From: a virus
Strand: one strand, 5' to 3'
DNA length: 61,975 bases
Virus record (IMG/VR): IMGVR_UViG_3300037247_001905
Location: 1 to 61,975 of that record
This document shows positions 7,334 to 13,818 of the stretch, one piece after another (position 1 is the stretch's first letter; every line of letters begins with the position of its first letter). The notes under the pieces are model-generated. The model made no database searches and was not told where the DNA came from. It worked only from the letters and a program-made list of their open reading frames with translations. The translations under genes and the position numbers were made by a program.

Positions 7334-7527
7334 ACCGACAGGAAATAGCAACTGGAGTTCAGAAAGAGTATCAGCGGCTCATCGCGGACGCTAGCAAGGA
7401 TGTGGCGGCCGGTGCCGCAAGATCCCTTGAAGGCTACTTCTACGGCATCATGGCCCAAGATTTTGGGGAAAGGGTGGCGGCAGCCGTACAATCCATCGCC
7501 CGCGACGCAGCGGAAAGGAACAAGTGA
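7330..7527 (+). CDS. Hypothetical helical protein, 65 aa
   Basis: ATGA overlap with the HTH gene and a TGATG overlap with the next suggest coupled translation. One amphipathic helical stretch with charged ends and a YFYGIMAQDFGER centre. Could be a partner of the HTH protein; no evidence beyond position. Confidence 0.55.
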   Translation: MNRQEIATGVQKEYQRLIADASKDVAAGAARSLEGYFYGIMAQDFGERVAAAVQSIARDAAERNK

Positions 7528-7850
7528 TGGGCACCTACCAGATGCGAACGCAACGAAAGTTCGCATGGCGGCCGATTTGGTGTGAGATCCACGACTTCCG
7601 CGCCAAACGGTGGTTCTGTTTCTACTGGCGTGTGCAGACGCGCTGCCTCGGATGCGTCCATTGGAAAACGGAAACACGATACCGCTGTAGGGACCGCGCC
7701 ATTGCCCAGATCGACGAGCAGAAGCCAGCAGACATCGACCTGAAGCCCACCGTACACGGCACCAGATCAATGAAAGTGAAGTTGGTGCGTCGTGGCAAGG
7801 CCAAAGTTGAGTATCTCGACGACGAACAGAAGGAAGCCAACGATGAGTGA
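7527..7850 (+). CDS. Hypothetical Trp/Cys-rich basic protein, 107 aa
   Basis: ATG at 7527 within a TGATG overlap (a GTG one codon earlier is also possible). The N-terminal 60 residues contain six Trp, four Cys and many Arg, arranged in short beta-like segments; the C-terminal 40 residues are Lys/Glu-rich. A small metal- or nucleic-acid-binding domain is possible, but the Cys spacing fits no zinc ribbon I know. Confidence 0.6.
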   Translation: MGTYQMRTQRKFAWRPIWCEIHDFRAKRWFCFYWRVQTRCLGCVHWKTETRYRCRDRAIAQIDEQKPADIDLKPTVHGTRSMKVKLVRRGKAKVEYLDDEQKEANDE

Positions 7851-8205
7851 GTACCCGCCCGTAAACGCGACCGGTCACGATGCCGACGACGAGTTCTGGG
7901 CCAATATGGAGCAGGCGGGCGTAGCCGCCGACGTGCGTGGCTACGTCAAGCACACGGTTGATGACCTCGCCGCCGCGAACGAGCGGGCTGACGAGGCGGA
8001 AGAGAAATGGTCTAAGTTTTGGGAGAAATGTGCGGATAAGAGGCAGTTGGGCTCGGCGGCGTATTGGCACGATATGTACCAGCAAATCGAGCAGATCGCG
8101 ACCGATTGGCAGAAGAAGCACGACGCGGTGCAGGCCGAGGTCGAGCGGCTGCGGTCAACATGGACACCGCCGAAAGACGACCAGGAGCACGACGATGGGA
8201 ACTGA
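7843..8205 (+). CDS. Hypothetical coiled-coil protein, 120 aa
   Basis: Starts inside the end of the previous gene. From residue 43 onward it is almost one continuous charged helix with heptad-like Ala/Leu/Glu spacing, interrupted by two Trp-containing turns. Typical of small phage coiled-coil proteins. Overlaps the next gene by 11 bases. Confidence 0.65.
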   Translation: MSEYPPVNATGHDADDEFWANMEQAGVAADVRGYVKHTVDDLAAANERADEAEEKWSKFWEKCADKRQLGSAAYWHDMYQQIEQIATDWQKKHDAVQAEVERLRSTWTPPKDDQEHDDGN

Positions 8206-9157
8206 ACAGGCGTACATGGAGCGCGACGCATTGCGGGAAATAGTTGTCGAACGCGACGCCCAAATCACGAAACTGGAAAAACAGAACGAGCGGGTGTGGG
8301 ACGCATGCGAAATGGCAATCGGCATGTACGAACGCATCGCGGACAAGTACGAGCCCAACCGGGAACCCCAATCTACACTCGCCGCGCTGCGCGACATAGC
8401 AGAGCGCGCACTCAACGGCAAAGAGTCATCGGGGATGGTAGTTGCCAGATTGACCGACGAACTCGCCACTGCAAACAAGCAGATAGAACACCTAAAACTG
8501 AGCGATGCAGTATGGGAGGCAATGGCGAAAGATAGCGGGCGTCGTTGCGACACGGCACAGAAAGAGGTCAAGAAACAATACCGAGCGCGAGATATCCTCC
8601 GCACCGCACTACAGCAGGAGCGGAACAAGACGTTCCCAATCCAAAGAAGCCGCGAGTACGGAAAACCGCACCCCCTCGCGGTTCCATGGAGCATAGCAGA
8701 ACTTGCCTACTCGGTGTATTCCTCACTCTATCACGGACAAACTCTGGAACGGCTGGCCGAGCGCGGCGGGTTCGCTCCCCAGGAAATGGACGAATACTAC
8801 CCTGGCTGGATCGAATGCTGTAGCGAGATTACCCAAATCAAAGCCGTCCTCACTGCTGCAAACGCCCGCACTGCGGCGTACAAGCGCGATGTAGCCGAGA
8901 TCAGCAAAAGCCACGCAGAACTTGCCCTCGGTGTCAAGGCCGCCCTCGGATTCGAGAACTGGCCAAAGTTCGACGGCCCCTTCAACAAAGCGGTGGGCGC
9001 ATTCGTAGCAATGCGCATTGCAGAACTCGAAGCAAAACTCAAACCGAAGCGCCACCCTGACCTGTGGTTCTGCGACCGCTGCGGCTACCAGACCGGCGGC
9101 GGCACAATATGCAGCAGGTGCGGCCATCCACGCACCAAAGACGATCCCTCCCATTGA
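8195..9157 (+). CDS. Coiled-coil protein with C-terminal zinc ribbon, 320 aa
   Basis: Residues 1-150 form long charged helices (coiled coil); residues 165-280 are a mixed helical region. The extreme C-terminus holds two CxxC pairs, C293/C296 and C306/C309 (FCDRCGYQT...TICSRCGHP), a rubredoxin-like zinc ribbon. Such ribbons often bind nucleic acid or other proteins. The start is the ATG overlapping the previous gene. This is the end of one transcription segment, since a promoter overlaps its stop codon. Confidence 0.7.
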   Translation: MGTEQAYMERDALREIVVERDAQITKLEKQNERVWDACEMAIGMYERIADKYEPNREPQSTLAALRDIAERALNGKESSGMVVARLTDELATANKQIEHLKLSDAVWEAMAKDSGRRCDTAQKEVKKQYRARDILRTALQQERNKTFPIQRSREYGKPHPLAVPWSIAELAYSVYSSLYHGQTLERLAERGGFAPQEMDEYYPGWIECCSEITQIKAVLTAANARTAAYKRDVAEISKSHAELALGVKAALGFENWPKFDGPFNKAVGAFVAMRIAELEAKLKPKRHPDLWFCDRCGYQTGGGTICSRCGHPRTKDDPSH

Positions 9158-9181
9158 CACACGACAACCCTCCGATAAACT
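9154..9181 (+). promoter_or_regulatory. Sigma70-like promoter upstream of the 254-aa gene
   Basis: TTGACA (9154-9159), 16-bp spacer, TAAACT (9176-9181). The -35 hexamer overlaps the stop codon of the preceding gene. The ribosome-binding site AGGAGC follows at about 9190, so a normal short leader is expected. Confidence 0.6.
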
Positions 9182-9201
9182 CAGACCAAAGGAGCCCCTC
9201 A

Positions 9202-9966
9202 ATGACCGCACTCGCCACCGCCCCCACCCAAATCCCCGTCGAGACCTCCGGCATCGTCATTGCTCACAACCCGGCCGAAATGAAAACGGCCCGCACCAAA
9301 CTCACCGCCTGGGCCGCCGATAAGGAGGCAGCCGCCCAAGCCGAACTCGACGACATCGCCGCCTGTCTCGAAGTCGCCGAGCGCAACAAACAGCGCACCT
9401 CCACCCTCAAACGTCTCCGCCTGCGCGCCACACGCCGCCTCGAATACTTCGAGAAGATCCGCCTTGCCCTCGACGCTGGCTACGTCATCGTGCCCGACAT
9501 GGGCGGGGACATCTTCGCCATCCGCACGACCGCCGAACTTCCCCACGGCGGCGAAGTCACCACCCGCTACGGCAAGCCCATCGTAAACGACGAGCGCGAG
9601 AAGGCTCTGCCCACCGGCGAGGGCGACTACGTCGACGCCGAACCCACCCAACAAAACTACACCAGCAAAGACACCGATCACAACGGCAAAGAGATCACCG
9701 TCAACGCCGCCTACCCCCTCGCGTGGCGGGGCGTTGAACTCCCCTCGTTCGCCGCCAAGCCCGTCATCTTCGCCGACCTCGAACGCGCCATGCAGGACCG
9801 CATCTTCGACGAATTCGCCATCGCCCCCTCCCGCAAGTCCAGCCGCACCGACCCCACCATCACCGGCCGCATCATTCACCCCTCCGACGCGGGCAAGCTC
9901 TTGTGGCGCCGCCGCGCCGTCACCTTCCTCATCGCCTGGTGGATCGACCCCACCGACCTCGAATAA
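9202..9966 (+). CDS. Hypothetical protein, 254 aa
   Basis: Follows its own promoter and an AAAGGAG site. Helical coiled-coil-like N-terminal 100 residues (AEMKTARTKLTAWAADKEAA and on, many Arg/Glu), a charged middle, and a C-terminal domain with PSFAAKPVIFADLERAM and DPTITGRIIHPSDAGKLLWRR. The C-terminal end has a hydrophobic FLIAWWIDP stretch. I cannot name a family. Confidence 0.65.
   Translation: MTALATAPTQIPVETSGIVIAHNPAEMKTARTKLTAWAADKEAAAQAELDDIAACLEVAERNKQRTSTLKRLRLRATRRLEYFEKIRLALDAGYVIVPDMGGDIFAIRTTAELPHGGEVTTRYGKPIVNDEREKALPTGEGDYVDAEPTQQNYTSKDTDHNGKEITVNAAYPLAWRGVELPSFAAKPVIFADLERAMQDRIFDEFAIAPSRKSSRTDPTITGRIIHPSDAGKLLWRRRAVTFLIAWWIDPTDLE
9331..9342 (+). repeat. Genome-wide 12-mer, forward copy
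   Basis: GCCGCCCAAGCC inside the coiled-coil part of the 254-aa protein, read as AAQA. Confidence 0.85.
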
Positions 9967-9970
9967 CCCC

Positions 9971-9999
9971 TTGACACCCACTCACACCCCCGCTACCCT
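9971..9999 (+). promoter_or_regulatory. Strong sigma70-like promoter abutting a start codon
   Basis: TTGACA (9971-9976), 17-bp spacer, TACCCT (9994-9999). The ATG at 10008 is only 8 bases past the -10 box, where transcription would be expected to begin, and there is no ribosome-binding site in between. The transcript of the 206-aa gene may therefore be leaderless. Confidence 0.6.
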
Positions 10000-10007
10000 G
10001 TCCTGAC

Positions 10008-10628
10008 ATGCCCACCCCCGACCCCCACACCGATCCCCTCGTCCGCGCCGCGATCGACGTCGCCGCTATAGCCACCGACGCCCTCGTGCTCACCTTCAAG
10101 GGCGAGGGCATCGCGTGGGCCTCCCTCGGCCTCTTCCTCGTCTCCCGCGCCTGCCAACTCCACGACCCTCCATCCGCAACCACCGACGCTTTCATCGAGC
10201 GCACCCTCTACGACTGGTTCACCCGCGCCTGCGTCACCCCGACCACCCCCGTCTCCGAAGCAATCCCCCGCCTTCTCAGGATCATGGCCACCCAAACCAA
10301 CCCTGCTACTACGCACGGCTTGGGCGGCAAGGAAACTCTCGAGAGCAAGCCCCGGCAACAGGGCTGTACCGAGCGCGCCGTTCTCATCCTGGCAGACGAA
10401 CTGCGGAAGCCTAATGTCCGCGCGGTCTACTGCTGTCTGACACCTACCGCGCGCACATCATTCATGGATCGTGTTATTGCAGCGCTCAAATGTGACCTGT
10501 CCGTCTCCGCGCGCACCGATGACCGCATCGACTTTGCAAACGGTTCTACCCTGACGATTCCCATTGAACTCACCAGAACGGGCAGCAATGTGTCACAAGT
10601 GCATAACCTGCGGCGTCGCCACCGTTGA
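10008..10628 (+). CDS. Hypothetical protein, 206 aa
   Basis: First gene after the promoter at 9971-9999. The two halves differ: residues 1-95 are helical and hydrophobic, with one segment at 31-46 that could lie in or near a membrane; residues 108-206 are a charged, basic domain with paired Cys at 144-145 and several beta segments. The join (HGLGGKE, 103-109) is encoded by a copy of the 15-mer repeat. It may be a fusion; no family recognised. Confidence 0.55.
   Translation: MPTPDPHTDPLVRAAIDVAAIATDALVLTFKGEGIAWASLGLFLVSRACQLHDPPSATTDAFIERTLYDWFTRACVTPTTPVSEAIPRLLRIMATQTNPATTHGLGGKETLESKPRQQGCTERAVLILADELRKPNVRAVYCCLTPTARTSFMDRVIAALKCDLSVSARTDDRIDFANGSTLTIPIELTRTGSNVSQVHNLRRRHR
10317..10328 (-). 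repeat. Genome-wide 15-mer, reverse copy
   Basis: GGCTTGGGCGGCAAG spans 10317-10331 and is read as GLGGK at the boundary between the two halves of the 206-aa protein. Confidence 0.85.
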
Positions 10629-10791
10629 CCGTTCAGGCGGTGTCTGTATCCCCTGCCGCGACGCCCGCCTCATGGAACTTCGTCGCCAGTCAAACTACAG
10701 CCACAAGTCACGCGGCGACATCAACGGCCACTGCGAGCAGCGCACCCCGCCTCCCCGAAGGAAAGAACAATGCCTCGTAAGCCCAAACTGA
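10588..10791 (+). CDS. Small zinc-ribbon protein, 67 aa
   Basis: Two Cys pairs, C5/C8 and C20/C23 (CITC...CIPC), form a treble-clef-like ribbon in the first 25 residues, as in many small phage proteins. It overlaps the end of the 206-aa gene by 41 bases in another frame and the start of the next by 22. No strong ribosome-binding site is visible, so the call rests on the Cys pattern and on filling an otherwise empty gap. Confidence 0.45.
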   Translation: MCHKCITCGVATVDRSGGVCIPCRDARLMELRRQSNYSHKSRGDINGHCEQRTPPPRRKEQCLVSPN

Positions 10792-10979
10792 CGATGTCTC
10801 CAATCAACCGCGCGATCGCTAGCAAAGAACGCGCCATCAAGAACCTGCGCAACCGCGCCCGTAGCGTCAAGCTAGACGCCGACGTCGAGATCATGCGTCT
10901 CCTTGACAAAGCCACCGAACACGAGGCCATCCTTAGCGCCCTCTGTGTCGTCAGGCAACAGCGCAGCAAGAGCAAGTAA
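10770..10979 (+). CDS. Hypothetical basic helical protein, 69 aa
   Basis: GAAGGAAAGA stands before the start. N-terminus MPRKPKLTMSP is basic and extended, the rest a continuous Arg/Lys/Glu/Leu-rich helix. Suggests a small DNA-associated or coiled-coil protein. No family. Confidence 0.6.
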   Translation: MPRKPKLTMSPINRAIASKERAIKNLRNRARSVKLDADVEIMRLLDKATEHEAILSALCVVRQQRSKSK

Positions 10980-10980
10980 C

Positions 10981-11175
10981 ATGGCAATGACACCCTACGA
11001 CCGTAACTGTCTTATTGTACTCGTTGTGATATGGGTAACAACGGCACTCATTCTAGGGGCGTGCATGATTGCAGTTCTCCAGGACGCAACGGTTTCCATC
11101 CGATGGTATGCTCAATGGGCAATCTTTGGCCAAGTCTATTGCACACTTAGTCTTTGGTTCACGTCCCTAAAATGA
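10981..11175 (+). CDS. Small membrane protein, 64 aa
   Basis: One base separates it from the previous stop. Residues 9-34 (CLIVLVVIWVTTALILGACM and on) are a clear membrane span and 43-60 a weaker second one. Could be a holin-like or superinfection protein; the position before a DNA-repair gene gives no clue. Confidence 0.6.
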   Translation: MAMTPYDRNCLIVLVVIWVTTALILGACMIAVLQDATVSIRWYAQWAIFGQVYCTLSLWFTSLK

Positions 11176-11915
11176 CTCCCCTCCCCGCCCATCCCGACTG
11201 TACCGCCTGTGAACTTCACGAACACGCACAGTCCGTCGGTCTGCCTACGGTCCATGAGGGATTGCCGCCCAAGCCGAATGCGCCCGCTGTGTTCGCCATC
11301 GGCCAGAACCCCGGCAACGACGAGGACATCCACGGCTTGCCGTTCGTTGGCCCCTCGGGCGCCCTCCTGCGCGGCGCACTCTTCACCCCCAGCGACGAAC
11401 TCACGCTCAACCCCGCGCTTGGCGAGTTTCAGCCCGGCATCTACTTCCATCCACACAAACTTCACGCCCGCTGCTCCATCTACATCACCAACACCGTGCG
11501 CTGTCACACCGGCGCCAACGCCAAGCCCGGCTACCGCGCCCACATTGTCCCCTGCGCCCCGCACACCCTTGTCGACCTTACCGCCGTCCTCGACACCCAC
11601 CACGAATGCGACCGCAACATTGTGCTCTGCCTGGGCGCCGTTGCCGCCGACTTCGTCTGGAAGCTTGTGCTCGGCAACTCTCGAGCCCGTCCCATGAAAG
11701 AACACTTCGGGCACCAGGGCGAACTCCACGCCATCGACGGCCGCCCCTTCACCCTCTTCTTTACCTACCACCCGGCGGCCGTCATCCGTGACTGGAACCT
11801 CTCGCACGCCGTTGAGGGCCACATGAAACTCCTCAGCGACTTCCTCGACGGCATTGTCCCCTTTATCTCCAAACCCACCATCGTCCCCGTCCGCATCCTC
11901 GGCGCCCCCAGATAG
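11172..11915 (+). CDS. Uracil-DNA glycosylase superfamily protein, family 4-like, 247 aa
   Basis: Excises uracil from DNA, or a related damaged base. Motif 1 is GQNPG (44-48), followed by GLPFVGPSGALL (55-66), which matches the family 4 pattern GExPGxxEDxxGxPFVGxxGxLL; motif 2 is TYHPAAVIR (198-206) with His200. Four Cys (10, 13, 111, 128) sit where family 4 enzymes bind a 4Fe-4S cluster. Gln in GQNPG instead of Glu and Asn-Pro instead of Ala-Pro are departures, so substrate choice may differ. ATG at 11172 overlaps the previous gene (ATGA); a GTG at 11154 is less likely. Confidence 0.85.
   Translation: MTPLPAHPDCTACELHEHAQSVGLPTVHEGLPPKPNAPAVFAIGQNPGNDEDIHGLPFVGPSGALLRGALFTPSDELTLNPALGEFQPGIYFHPHKLHARCSIYITNTVRCHTGANAKPGYRAHIVPCAPHTLVDLTAVLDTHHECDRNIVLCLGAVAADFVWKLVLGNSRARPMKEHFGHQGELHAIDGRPFTLFFTYHPAAVIRDWNLSHAVEGHMKLLSDFLDGIVPFISKPTIVPVRILGAPR
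11264..11275 (+). repeat. Genome-wide 12-mer, forward copy
   Basis: ATTGCCGCCCAAGCC within the glycosylase gene, read in a third frame as LPPKP (31-35). Confidence 0.85.
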
Positions 11916-11925
11916 GAACACTGCC

Positions 11926-12189
11926 ATGAGCATCGACATTGCAAACGTGCTTGCAGCCAACGTCTCCATTGAATCGTTCGACGCCAACAATGTACGGGTT
12001 ACACTTGAAGACCTTGAACTGGGCGAATCCATCCCCGTTGGTACGGTTCTTGAGGACTACACGGCAACGGACATCCTTAGCGAGTTCGAGGCCGCCGAGA
12101 TCGTTGAACACTTTGATGTCGTTGCGCTGCTCGACGAAATCGGCCGTGATCGTGTCATTGAATACTTCGACATCAAAGAGATTGAATGA
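11926..12189 (+). CDS. Hypothetical acidic protein with LLDEIG motif, 87 aa
   Basis: AGGAAC before the ATG. Very acidic; the C-terminal part contains VVALLDEIGRDRVIEYFDI (67-85), a block shared with the 68-aa protein at 12951 (DELLDAIGEDAAMKHFDL). Such LL(D/E)xIGxDxxxxYF segments recur in small phage proteins of unknown function. Overlaps the next gene (ATGA). Confidence 0.65.
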   Translation: MSIDIANVLAANVSIESFDANNVRVTLEDLELGESIPVGTVLEDYTATDILSEFEAAEIVEHFDVVALLDEIGRDRVIEYFDIKEIE

Positions 12190-12458
12190 AACTCGCCTCT
12201 GTCCATCCCAACTTTTCCGTGCGCCAACTGCTCGTCCTCTCCTGCCTTACCGACGAGCCCGAGCGGGGCAACGTTGTTCGTCACCGCTTCGAGCAGCGCT
12301 GCTACGTCATCGCTGATACACTCTTCTACCGTGCCCTGCACCAACTCCACAAACACGGCTTGGTCGCCGCCAGCGGCACCGAGCACGTCTACTGGCGGCG
12401 CAGCGCCAAGGGCCGCGACCTTCTGCAATCCGTCCACACCGCAACCACAACCCCCTGA
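12186..12458 (+). CDS. Winged-helix-like protein, 90 aa
   Basis: The segment SVRQLLVLSCLTDEP is followed by ADTLFYRALHQLHKHGLV and then by VYWRRSAKGRDLL, a pattern of helix, recognition helix and wing strands seen in small winged-helix DNA-binding proteins. No ligand domain. It may act as a regulator; the fold call is by eye and moderate. Confidence 0.55.
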   Translation: MKLASVHPNFSVRQLLVLSCLTDEPERGNVVRHRFEQRCYVIADTLFYRALHQLHKHGLVAASGTEHVYWRRSAKGRDLLQSVHTATTTP

Positions 12459-12473
12459 CCGAAAGGACCGTTG

Positions 12474-12914
12474 GTGCCACTCGAACCAACACTAATCGAA
12501 AAGCAGACGCTCGCCGCTGAGATCCTCGCCTACAGCAAGGTGTATGACTACACGCGCAGCGCTATCGGCGGCGACGCCGTTGAGTCCTTCGTCCGCCGGA
12601 TGCTCAACGATCTCGGGCTCTCCATCAACGACCAGACGGTGCGCCCCACCAAGGACCGCGTGCTCATCCGCCGCGACAACCCCGCCACTCACACCGCCGC
12701 CAACGTCGAGATCCCCGAAGACTCCCGCGAGACACCCAACAGCGGTACCGTCGTCGCCGTCGGCGAAGACCTCGCCGCCGAAGATCCCCCGCGCATCCGC
12801 CCCGGCGACCGCGTCGTCATCGGCGAGTTCGCGGGCACCGAAACGCCCAACCCGCTTGGCGGACCCCCGCTCCTCATCGTCTCCTACGACGCCGTCTGCG
12901 CCATTCTCGACTAA
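12474..12914 (+). CDS. GroES-like co-chaperonin, 146 aa
   Basis: Residues 56-145 match the Cpn10 fold: TVRPTKDRVLIRRDNP, a gap where the mobile loop would lie, IPED...PNSGTVVAVGEDL, IRPGDRVVIGEFAGTE, and the end LLIVSYDAVCAIL. GroES would form the lid on host GroEL and assist folding of phage proteins, as T4 gp31 does for its capsid. About 55 N-terminal residues are an extra helical domain absent from ordinary GroES. The mobile loop looks short and altered (THTAANVE). No GroEL gene is present, so a host GroEL would be used. GTG at 12474 sits 6 bases from GAAAGGA; a TTG one codon earlier is possible. Confidence 0.8.
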   Translation: MPLEPTLIEKQTLAAEILAYSKVYDYTRSAIGGDAVESFVRRMLNDLGLSINDQTVRPTKDRVLIRRDNPATHTAANVEIPEDSRETPNSGTVVAVGEDLAAEDPPRIRPGDRVVIGEFAGTETPNPLGGPPLLIVSYDAVCAILD

Positions 12915-12950
12915 CCCCGCCAAAGAACACCCCAGCACAGGAAATAAGCC

Positions 12951-13157
12951 ATGGAAGATGTCACGATCACAGCCACCGACGTCGAGATCAGCACGGCGCT
13001 CCAGAACAACCACATTCGGCTCGTCATCTCGGGTGCCGACCTGAGCGAGTTGAATCCTCAGACGATCGTGGATGCCCAGGACACCGATGAACTGCTCGAC
13101 GCAATCGGTGAGGATGCGGCAATGAAGCACTTTGACCTCATCAAGAACGAGGGCTGA
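12951..13157 (+). CDS. Hypothetical acidic protein with LLDAIG motif, 68 aa
   Basis: Second protein with the DELLDAIGEDAAMKHFDL block (45-62), preceded by a beta-rich N-terminus. Probably a distant relative of the 87-aa protein at 11926. Start follows AGGAAATAAGCC. Confidence 0.65.
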   Translation: MEDVTITATDVEISTALQNNHIRLVISGADLSELNPQTIVDAQDTDELLDAIGEDAAMKHFDLIKNEG

Positions 13158-13162
13158 ACTGC

Positions 13163-13366
13163 ATGGAACTCACACCAGAAAACAAATCACACATCGACGC
13201 GCTCTCGTACCGATCACTCCTGTCACGATGGCGCAATACACCTGCCGGTGACGAGTGGTTCCAAGGAGCAACAGGCATGTATTGGGGCAAGCGCATGAAC
13301 GAACTCCGTGCGCAACCGGGCGGCGACGAGAGACACGTCCGCGCCAGCAAAGACATCGGCTGGTAG
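13163..13366 (+). CDS. Conserved small phage protein, 67 aa
   Basis: Belongs to a widespread phage family with the pattern LxxxxxxxxDxxSYxxLLxRWRxxPxGDxxFQGxxGxYWxxRMxELR; here RSLLSRWRNTPAGDEWFQG is at residues 17-35 and YWGKRMNELR at 40-49. Function unknown. No clear ribosome-binding site; the short gap to the previous stop points to coupling. Confidence 0.75.
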   Translation: MELTPENKSHIDALSYRSLLSRWRNTPAGDEWFQGATGMYWGKRMNELRAQPGGDERHVRASKDIGW

Positions 13367-13378
13367 AAAGCAGAACAA

Positions 13379-13567
13379 ATGGCAGAAGAAACAGCAGCAG
13401 AGCAACCCAAGAAGATCGAGGACTACCTCGGCGACGGGGTCTACGCGACGTTCGACGGCTACCACCTCTGGCTTGACCTGCGAGGGCAGGACAGCACCAC
13501 GAGGATCGCCCTGGAACCGGCGGTGCTCGACGCTCTGGACAGATTCAGGAAGCGGGTGATGCCATGA
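13379..13567 (+). CDS. Conserved small phage protein, YLGDGVYA family, 62 aa
   Basis: IEDYLGDGVYATFDGYHLWL (13-32) and IALEPAVLDALDRF (42-55) are the two hallmarks of a very common phage protein of unknown function. The stop overlaps the next start (ATGA). Confidence 0.8.
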   Translation: MAEETAAEQPKKIEDYLGDGVYATFDGYHLWLDLRGQDSTTRIALEPAVLDALDRFRKRVMP

Positions 13568-13803
13568 ACAAACACACACGAGTACGCGGCGCCAAGGGCC
13601 GTAGGGAGGACAAGTTCGTTCCCTACAAGGTGCTCATCACTAGCGTTCGGATCACACAGACGCCCGGGCACGATCAGGTCGAAATCTTCAACCGTGGACA
13701 AAAGACCGGCGACATCTTCGTAAGGATCGGCGACGGTGCCATGATCGCACTGTTGCTATTACCGTCAGGTGTCTGGGAAGACGAAAGCCCGCGCTCGCGC
13801 TAA
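13564..13803 (+). CDS. Hypothetical basic protein, 79 aa
   Basis: ATGA overlap with the previous gene. Basic N-terminal 20 residues, then a beta-rich domain (VLITSVRITQ, QVEIFNRGQKTGDIFVRI, GAMIALLLLP). Likely a small OB- or SH3-like barrel by pattern; function unknown. It lies just before the polymerase. Confidence 0.65.
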   Translation: MNKHTRVRGAKGRREDKFVPYKVLITSVRITQTPGHDQVEIFNRGQKTGDIFVRIGDGAMIALLLLPSGVWEDESPRSR

Positions 13804-13818
13804 CCGATAAGACCGCAA

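Noticed and set aside
4665-10815. GCGATCGC palindromes (HIP1-like) as a repeat family
   Set aside because: They occur several times, but a GC-rich genome gives some by chance and I see no ordered distribution.
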